Source: CAYYIS01 sp964470965 (GTDB lineage Bacteria; JAAXHH01; JABIQT01). Taken from it: a stretch of 32,126 nucleotides of DNA. The position numbers and the translations under genes were made by a program. The notes beneath the pieces are model-generated. The model was not told the DNA's origin, made no database searches, and saw nothing but the letters and a program-made list of their open reading frames with translations. Each line of letters opens with the position of its first letter. Position 1 is the first letter of the stretch. Positions 26,494-32,126 of the stretch are shown one piece after another. The stretch spans positions 1 to 32,126 of the forward strand of contig CAYYIS010000056.1 in the NCBI GenBank assembly GCA_964470965.1, in the 5' to 3' direction.

Positions 26494-28230
26494 TCAACAA
26501 GTGGTGCATGTTGATGCCCCGTATTGGTTCAAAAGAGACACAATGTCCAGGTGCCGCCTGCGGTTGGCCCAGGCTAACGGTTTCGACCAGGGGGCGCCGC
26601 CGGCATCGGGGTCAGCACCATGATCCAGCAGGTACCCCGCCAGTTTAGTATGACCGCGCATGCATGCCCAGGCAAGCGGTGAGGACCGGAGGTTTTCATC
26701 AAGCGTGTTTATATCCGCACCCTGGTCCAGCAACACCCTGGTCAGCGCAATTTTAATTTCCTGGGAGTGGTCTGGATCTTTGGCACATTCGAAAATGTGA
26801 TGCAGCAACGCCAGGCCATGCCGCGACCGGATGTTTGGATCGACGCCGTAATCGAGCAGGTCGACCAGTAACCGGGCACGTCGTTGGCCCGATCCCGCCT
26901 CTCGGCGCCAGAGTTGTGAGAGATGTTCGAACCAGATAGTGTTTTCGCACGCCGGCTCCTGTTCCAGGCAGAGCTTGAGTAGTTCCCGGTCACCGAAATA
27001 GATGGCCCAATGAAGGATTTGATACACATTTTCCGGATACCCCTGTTTAAATTCGTCAAAATCGCCTCCTCCCCTTGATGGTTTGAGCATCTCGGCCAGC
27101 ACCGCGTAATTTTTGGTCTTGGCATAGGTGAACAGGTAGGGACGCCCACCACCAAGAATCAGGCGGTCGGCCAGCGATCTCTCATCACAGATCAGGGCGT
27201 AGTCGCCTGGTCTGCCCCCGGCGTAGACACCGTTCGCATCGGCCTTAGCACCACGGTCAAGCAATAGATGCGCGATGCTGTGGTGCCTGTTTTCCAAGGC
27301 GTAGAGCAGGGGCAGGCCGGATTCCGGATAACCAACGGGATGCTCTGGACTCACCTGGCTTGTGTGGATGGCCGCATCCGGTTCGGCCTGGCTATCCAGC
27401 AAAACCTCAACGACCTCCCGGTATCCGTTGCGAGCGGCGACTGTCAGAGGGAAGAATATCGACCAGTTGCCGAACCCCCGGCTACTGTTGTAGTTGACGA
27501 GTGAGGGATCTTCAGATAAGAACTCTTTTACGCCGGCCAGATGTCCCAACGCCGCGGCGACCCATATATCGTACGCCGCGCCGTGAGCCAGCAGAATGCC
27601 AGCGATTACGTGTGCCCTTGGGTTAAAAGAGTGTTGCTCCAATAAGGCCTCGATAGGCCGCAGGCCCTTCGCGCTGCGTTTATCGGCTTCGGCTTCTCCA
27701 TTCAACAGGTCATTGACCATTTGTCTGCGGAGACCGACCGCAGCCACGTGTAATGGGGTGTCACCTTTCATATCTGTCTCATTGATGACGGCGGGATCAT
27801 TCTTCATCATCAAGTAGACTTGGTTCAGCTCCCCGTCCCGTATGGCCTGACAGAAGGCCTCCCCCTGTGTTGTAGCGCCCTTCCGACGGTTCAGCGCGGT
27901 TAACATCATTGCCGCTATTTCTTCCAGGCCCTGATCCTGCGCCATTGCTAACGGGCTGGAGAATTCATCGCTTACAGGGTAGAACCCCCGCAAAGGATCA
28001 ACACCCGCCTCAACCAGAACACGGGCGGTCTCCGCGTGTCCGCCGAATACCGCATAGTGCAGGGGTGTTCTACGCTTTGAATCCTGATGCCTGACAAGGG
28101 TGGGAATCGTTTCAAGAATAAGGCAAACGCGTGCTGTGTCACCAGTTTCGGCAGCTGTGCACAAACTTACTATGTCGTTGCCCCCCCCTTCGTTGGAAAG
28201 CGCCTGGACCTTGTTCGTTTTATCAGCCAT
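26494..28230 (-). CDS. Large ankyrin-repeat protein C
   Basis: This is a 578-residue ankyrin protein: SKRRTPLHYAVFGGHAETAR, MKGDTPLHVAAVGLRRQMVN, NGYREVVEVLLDSQAEPD, NRHHSIAHLLLDRGAKAD and RGHTKLAGYLLDHGADPD. It carries the same family landmarks as proteins A and B: IAGILLAHGAAYDIWVAAAL followed by GHLAGVKEFL, and the cap APWSKPLAWANRRRHLDIVS. It is more diverged in the middle (about 330-460), where repeats are degenerate (FDEFKQGYPENVYQILHWAI). The start ATG 28230 has GGGGA upstream on the minus strand. It lies 134 bp upstream of protein B on the same strand, and the two may be co-transcribed. No secretion signal or second domain is visible. Confidence 0.88.
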   Translation of the reverse strand: MADKTNKVQALSNEGGGNDIVSLCTAAETGDTARVCLILETIPTLVRHQDSKRRTPLHYAVFGGHAETARVLVEAGVDPLRGFYPVSDEFSSPLAMAQDQGLEEIAAMMLTALNRRKGATTQGEAFCQAIRDGELNQVYLMMKNDPAVINETDMKGDTPLHVAAVGLRRQMVNDLLNGEAEADKRSAKGLRPIEALLEQHSFNPRAHVIAGILLAHGAAYDIWVAAALGHLAGVKEFLSEDPSLVNYNSSRGFGNWSIFFPLTVAARNGYREVVEVLLDSQAEPDAAIHTSQVSPEHPVGYPESGLPLLYALENRHHSIAHLLLDRGAKADANGVYAGGRPGDYALICDERSLADRLILGGGRPYLFTYAKTKNYAVLAEMLKPSRGGGDFDEFKQGYPENVYQILHWAIYFGDRELLKLCLEQEPACENTIWFEHLSQLWRREAGSGQRRARLLVDLLDYGVDPNIRSRHGLALLHHIFECAKDPDHSQEIKIALTRVLLDQGADINTLDENLRSSPLAWACMRGHTKLAGYLLDHGADPDAGGAPWSKPLAWANRRRHLDIVSLLNQYGASTCTTC

Positions 28231-28446
28231 GTAAATTCCCCTACCTTCGGCGGGCGTACGAGATGCCGTCGTGAAACCCCCGTTAGAAACTGGAACCGGG
28301 TACCAGGGATCAATTTTAGCGGAGCCACTTCGGCTCGAAACCTACCCAGACAAACCCGTTGTGCTGGAGACAGCAAACTCAGCTAGTGAATCGATCACCG
28401 GCCCAGCAGACCGGTCTCAAACGCGCTTTCCACCGTTCAGCGATGA

Positions 28447-29673
28447 TTATTCTAGTGCGCTCCCTAAAAGCTGTAACGCGGACTGATTGACGAGTTCCCT
28501 TTCCTTGAAAGCGTTCGCGTACTCCAACACCGTCATGTCGGTGTACGTCTCATAAATACCATCGCCCACCGGTTTCTTGACAGATGCTCTAATGTTTGGA
28601 TCGGCTCCACTGCGGATAAGCAGTGCGGCCAGATCGGGAAAACTTCGAGGCACATGAAGAGTAGCCACGGTGTGGAACAGAGGCGTCCAACCACCGCTGC
28701 CGTCCTCGCCTACCCAAGATGCGGCATTCGGGTCTGCCCCCTTTTCTATAAGCCAGGCCGCCGTCTCGAGATCACAGAATTCTACGGCCATGTGGAGCAG
28801 GGTGACGCCACTTGTCAAGGGCGTAACATAGGCGTATTTCGATGGAAGGTCTATCTCGAGTTCAGGCGGGAAAATTTCCGCTTCGCTAAATCGTTGTTGT
28901 AGCAAATCCCGATTCTGGTCTAGAATGGACGCGAGGCGACCCTTGTCACGGCGATGTATGGCCATAGGCGCGGAATCTGGCAGTTTAAAACCTGCTGCTT
29001 CCGCCACCTCGAGACATTCTGATTTTTCTTTGGGCTTTCGGTCGTTTGACGCCAAAATCATACCGACGCAGGCCGGATTCAGTTCGGCGCCGTGTGAAAG
29101 AAGACATCGCAGCATTACTGGTGCCAGCGTCATACATGGAAAATCGATGATCCTGAAGCCGCCTTCGTTCGGTACCGATACGGCGTTCGGATTTGCGCCA
29201 TGCTTTAAGAGGAGCTCGGCTGCAGCGATGTTCTGGTCGGATGACGCTGCCGCCCGGAGAGCCCGTTCATTTCCTTCATGGATATCCGCCCCGGCTCTAA
29301 TGAACATCTCCATTGCCGTTGTTTTGCCAAAGTAGGCGGCGTATGCCAGGGGTCTATAGTTATTGTGGCGCCGACGCCGCACCCAGAATCCCACACGGTG
29401 AATAAAGTGAGGATCGGACTTGAGCAGCCGCTCTAACCCGGGGATATCGCCTTCTAGAATTGCACGTTCCTGTAACCCCATGGACTGCTTGGTTAGAGAC
29501 TCTACATAAGATGTCAGATTGCTCCAGCTGGTAAATCCGTAACGCCGGGCAACGGCGAACTGAGCATCTGCAACAGAGGTATAAAGCCCCGCATGTGTTA
29601 GGTCCATGACCTGGGTTTCGAGATGACGTATGTTGGGGTTATCGGGGAGTTGCGCTATTTGTGTTTCAGACAT
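28447..29673 (-). CDS. Ankyrin-repeat protein D with N-terminal DAQ..ARRYGFTSW motif
   Basis: The 408-residue protein begins with a helical leader ending VADAQFAVARRYGFTSWSNL, a motif common at the front of bacterial ankyrin proteins. Ankyrin units follow: NNYRPLAYAAYFGKTTAMEM, then FIRAGADIHEG, NIAAAELLLKHGANPNA, SGVTLLHMAVEFCDLETAAW with LIEKGADPNA, and PDLAALLIRSGADPNIR. The middle (about 175-270) is degenerate. Unlike A-C it lacks the PxAWAxR cap and ends after a helix (LVNQSALQLLGSALE). It is the first gene of a minus-strand run D-C-B with gaps of 216 and 134 bp. The ATG at 29673 has no strong ribosome site. Function beyond protein binding is unknown. Confidence 0.88.
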   Translation of the reverse strand: MSETQIAQLPDNPNIRHLETQVMDLTHAGLYTSVADAQFAVARRYGFTSWSNLTSYVESLTKQSMGLQERAILEGDIPGLERLLKSDPHFIHRVGFWVRRRRHNNYRPLAYAAYFGKTTAMEMFIRAGADIHEGNERALRAAASSDQNIAAAELLLKHGANPNAVSVPNEGGFRIIDFPCMTLAPVMLRCLLSHGAELNPACVGMILASNDRKPKEKSECLEVAEAAGFKLPDSAPMAIHRRDKGRLASILDQNRDLLQQRFSEAEIFPPELEIDLPSKYAYVTPLTSGVTLLHMAVEFCDLETAAWLIEKGADPNAASWVGEDGSGGWTPLFHTVATLHVPRSFPDLAALLIRSGADPNIRASVKKPVGDGIYETYTDMTVLEYANAFKERELVNQSALQLLGSALE

Positions 29674-29758
29674 TACTGACCTTCTTACGCGGCGGTTCGG
29701 TGTCTGCCGGGCTATTTGAAGGAAATTCAGGGAAATAAACGACTTTGCAGGTGGGCTT

Positions 29759-30003
29759 CTACTCTATTAGCGCAACGGAGACAGCTAAGAAACCGTAAGG
29801 GCCCGCACCGGTGATGTCAAGGGGTTTTCGAACCATTGTCAACGGATCAGGGGCATCCGGCCCCACCAGGCTGCCTTCCGGTACGGCCGGTGCCTGAACG
29901 CTCCATACATTTAGGTTTTCGAAGGGCGTCCATTCAATACGGGTATTTTACCGATAAATTCCGGTGCCCAACCCGTCGCTAACACGATTTGGTTTTACCT
30001 CAC
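29759..30003 (-). pseudogene. Unrecognised decayed coding fragment
   Basis: On the minus strand 62 codons are open from 29947 to 29762, ending TAG (29761-29759). They contain IEWTPFENLNVWSVQAPAVP, LVGPDAPDPLTMVRKPLDIT and GPYGFLAVSVALIE, which read like a beta-rich protein C-terminus. Just upstream a second frame gives IVLATGWAPEFIGKIPVLNG and then stops. Together they suggest a frameshifted 3' remnant. I cannot name the family, and there is no start. It is the same strand as ankyrin D, 86 bp upstream of its start. Confidence 0.3.
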
Positions 30004-30159
30004 TAATACATGGAAAAATACTTTAATAAAACATTATAATCGGTTGTTGTTCAAACAGTTATAAGGATGAGATGTTCTCTTTTTACTTATGGCCAGTGCA
30101 AGGTGCGGTGAGATTTAAATCAGGTATCGTGGGCAGACCTCGAACCTGCAAAATACTGA

Positions 30160-30417
30160 GGTCTCACATCGGACTGCGGTGAGACTACCAACAAAGGTTG
30201 GCAGAAGAAATGTCCGGCATTATGGCAATCTCCCGATGACTGGTGGAGACCGGTTAGCGGCTGGAAGGTCGGACGTGATCCAAACAAGGGGCATTGGGGA
30301 ATATCGTGGACTCTCCGGGTTGTGCTGGTGCCCCAAGGAAAAGGTTCCTTAAGGGCAAGACCGTTGCGTCTGAAACGCTGGGTGGATCTTCTGGTCTTCG
30401 CACCTGAAAAATATTGA
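30160..30417 (+). other. Hairpin-rich stretch that is also an open frame
   Basis: Local inverted repeats are packed here: GTCTCAC/GTGAGAC (30161-30167 with 30179-30185), CCAAC/GTTGG just after, AAGGAA/TTCCTT (30335-30340 with 30345-30350), and GGGGCA/TGCCCC enclosing about 40 nt near 30285-30334. This could be a structured RNA. The same bases form an 85-codon open plus-strand frame (GWKVGRDPNKGHWGISWTLR, ending VFAPEKY and TGA) without a start codon near its front. The frame before it ends in a similar LEPAKY and TGA. I cannot decide between structured RNA and gene remnant. Confidence 0.25.
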
Positions 30418-30573
30418 TGGCAGCCAACCGAAATCATTTCATAAAAGGTTGGTATGGCGATATAATGTTTGAAAGACGAGAATCGGGAATCGACGGGGGC
30501 AGGGATCTGTGGTGAAACAAAATCAATGCCATCATCGGCGGTCGGGTGGATTCAACACAGGGGAACGGAACCT

Positions 30574-31605
30574 GTGAATGACAAGATGATTTTTCCCTCC
30601 ATTTACAACGGCCGCACGGTAGAAGGCGTTTTCCTAGCCCGATCCAATCGATTCGCAGTTACCTGTGCGGTCAACGGGGTCGAAACAAGAGCCTTTATGC
30701 CGAATCCGGGGCGCCTTGGAGAGTTGCTTCTTCCACATGCCCGTTTGATTCTGGCGGACCACGGTACAAAAACGGATCGGAAGACAAGGTACACCGTGAT
30801 GGCCGTCGGTTATGGCGGCCGCATAGTATTTCTGCACACACACCTGAACAACACCGTGGCCGAAAGTTTGTTGGAACGAGACTCTGTACCGCCATTGAAG
30901 GGATATCGTGTTATTGACAGGGAGGTAAGTTATCAACGAAACCGCTTCGACTTCCGAATCGAAGGCCCCAAAGGTTCGAAGGTCCTCGAAGTAAAGTCAT
31001 GTACGCTCGCTGCTAACGGGATTGCCATGTTCCCCGACGCCGTAACGGAGCGGGGCCGGAGGCACCTGGAGGAACTGGCAAGAATTTGTGATCAGGACGG
31101 CTCTGCGGCGGTACTGTTCGTTATCCATCAAGAGGCTGTCACCCATTTTTTGCCGGACTATCATACGGATTTTGCGTTCAGTGAGGTGTTTCGAGACATA
31201 AAGGGAAGGTTGCCTATTTACGCCGTATCGCTCGCCTGGTCGTCGAATTTGCGTTTCGAGGTTTCCGTGCCCGAAGTGACGATTCCCTGGGATACCGTGC
31301 ACGGTGAATGTGTAGACAGGGGATATTTTCTCAAGATCGGGCAGGACGGCAACCAATATGGAATAACATTGACACCTTATGCCGACGGGATGTCACGAAC
31401 CGCTCCTGGTCCGGGTGCCGGTGTGTATCCTATCCGTTCTTCGGTGGATGAAACAGAAATTATCTTGAAAGGACTAACCGGTTGCTACGGACCGCCATGT
31501 ACCGACCGGGTATTTCGGATCCACCACAACCCAGTGCCGACTGCCGAATTTCAGGAGTTGTTACTGTCATTCCGGATGCCACGTCGCCTGGCCGAGAGCC
31601 GGTAA
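30574..31605 (+). CDS. sfsA: DNA/RNA nuclease SfsA with a C-terminal extension
   Basis: SfsA (sugar fermentation stimulation protein A) is a PD-(D/E)XK-fold nuclease. Family landmarks are clear: NGRTVEGVFLARSNRFAVTC, AFMPNPGRLGELLLP (PNTGRL-like), LNNTVAESLL, the catalytic RFDFRIEG with VLEVKSCTLA (Asp plus ExK), and FPDAVTERGRRHLEEL. The SfsA unit fills about the first 235 residues, close to normal length. About 105 more residues follow (VDRGYFLKIGQDG, GVYPIRSSVDETEIILKGL, GCYGPPCTDRVFRI), an added domain I do not recognise. The frame is open to 30469, but the domain begins at GTG 30574, which has AGGGGA 9 nt upstream; ATG 30586 is another option. There is no operon partner. Confidence 0.9.
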   Translation: MNDKMIFPSIYNGRTVEGVFLARSNRFAVTCAVNGVETRAFMPNPGRLGELLLPHARLILADHGTKTDRKTRYTVMAVGYGGRIVFLHTHLNNTVAESLLERDSVPPLKGYRVIDREVSYQRNRFDFRIEGPKGSKVLEVKSCTLAANGIAMFPDAVTERGRRHLEELARICDQDGSAAVLFVIHQEAVTHFLPDYHTDFAFSEVFRDIKGRLPIYAVSLAWSSNLRFEVSVPEVTIPWDTVHGECVDRGYFLKIGQDGNQYGITLTPYADGMSRTAPGPGAGVYPIRSSVDETEIILKGLTGCYGPPCTDRVFRIHHNPVPTAEFQELLLSFRMPRRLAESR

Positions 31606-31759
31606 GGGCAACGGAACCAAGATCTTACTCCTGGAGACAAAGTACCCCGATTCACCCTATCGGTAAAATCTTCAGGGCACCATATGGCTCCGATCCATGC
31701 AGAAGTCTAGAACAAGGCCGGGAGGGTTTGGGGCCGCAGACGATACAAAATGTGTCCAT

Positions 31760-32126
31760 TCACTGAATTTTTAATAAGCTGGTGACCGTTCCATCCCGCC
31801 GTTCACGCCGGGCAACGTCCAGTGGTGTTTCGCCCTGCGCATTCAGTAGGGAGCGGTCGCAGCCGATGTCTATCAGTGCCTGGACGACTTCCGGGCGGTT
31901 TCGGACAGCAGCCATGTGCAGGGGGGTGTCGGCCCGGTAGATAGGCCCCCAGTCCGACTGAACGCCGATACCTGCCTTGTGCCCAGTATCTACACCGGCG
32001 TCCGCTAGGGTACGAATGATCTCGAGATGGTCAGCCAGTACGTCTTGGTTTGGTGCCACTTCCGCGGCCGAATGGAGCGTTGATGACCCGTTGTGTGGGT
32101 TGATCTGCTGGGCGTCTGCGCCTAGT
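31760..32126 (-). CDS. Ankyrin-repeat protein, partial (5' end beyond the window)
   Basis: The minus-strand frame is open to the window edge and starts outside it. The visible 121 residues hold ankyrin units: GADAQQINPHNGSSTLHSAA, DHLEIIRTLADAGVDTGHKA, ADTPLHMAAVRNRPEVVQAL and the final NAQGETPLDVARRERRDGTV. The frame ends with LLKIQ and TGA at 31760. The consensus is cleaner (GxTPLDVARR) than in proteins A-C, and the C-terminal cap of that group is absent, so it is a different ankyrin subfamily. Full length, start and any N-terminal domain cannot be known from this window. Confidence 0.88.
   Translation of the reverse strand, partial: LGADAQQINPHNGSSTLHSAAEVAPNQDVLADHLEIIRTLADAGVDTGHKAGIGVQSDWGPIYRADTPLHMAAVRNRPEVVQALIDIGCDRSLLNAQGETPLDVARRERRDGTVTSLLKIQ

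Larger units (their letters stand above)
29674..30573. other. Long gap with decayed coding fragments and hairpins
   Basis: Between the divergent ankyrin D and sfsA genes there is no intact gene. The gap holds a minus-strand coding-like remnant (29759-30003) and a hairpin-rich, coding-like stretch (30160-30417), both listed separately. A possible plus-strand promoter has TATAAT at 30035-30040 with TGGAAA at 30011-30016 (18-bp spacer). The in-frame extension of sfsA back to 30469 is not supported. Confidence 0.4.

Overview
The window looks like chromosomal DNA from an uncultured, possibly host-associated or marine Gram-negative bacterium. It has an outer-membrane TolC-type channel, a lipoprotein RND adaptor and an RND pump, a family of large ankyrin-repeat proteins, a SUMF1-type domain, and long gaps holding decayed genes. 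Ankyrin-rich genomes of middling base composition with SUMF1 and Rieske proteins remind me of sponge-associated or Latescibacteria-like lineages, but nothing here fixes the phylum. I saw no rRNA, tRNA, CRISPR array or insertion sequence.

Layout. (1) 1-1357 has no intact gene, only coding-like open fragments and an 8-bp tandem repeat. (2) 1358-6984 is a three-gene heavy-metal RND efflux operon (channel, adaptor, pump). (3) 6985-8339 has no intact gene but holds a clear multi-frameshift pseudogene of the DUF2071/YqjF-like family. (4) 8340-12632 carries single genes: a CPBP intramembrane protease, a SUMF1-domain protein without the FGE cysteine pair, a small secreted protein, a Cho/UvrC-like GIY-YIG protein and a uracil-DNA glycosylase family protein. 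(5) 12712-17087, all on the minus strand, has a soluble FtsK/SpoIIIE-type ATPase, a small membrane protein and a XerD-type tyrosine recombinase. (6) 17487-32126 is dominated by six ankyrin-repeat genes. Among them are two tandem paralogues that join an N-terminal Rieske [2Fe-2S] domain to a helical domain of about 470 residues that I do not recognise. An SfsA nuclease gene with a C-terminal extension lies near the end.

How the genes may work together. The efflux operon is a self-contained tripartite pump. The second Rieske gene is followed after 68 bp by a large ankyrin gene on the same strand, so the two Rieske proteins and that ankyrin protein may form one transcription unit. It is headed by a near-consensus promoter at 18782-18810. 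Three large ankyrin genes (22720+, 24683-, 26494-) share the same unusual repeat order and C-terminal cap, so they expanded locally from one ancestor. This Rieske/ankyrin block is the most likely undescribed system in the window; its function is unknown to me.
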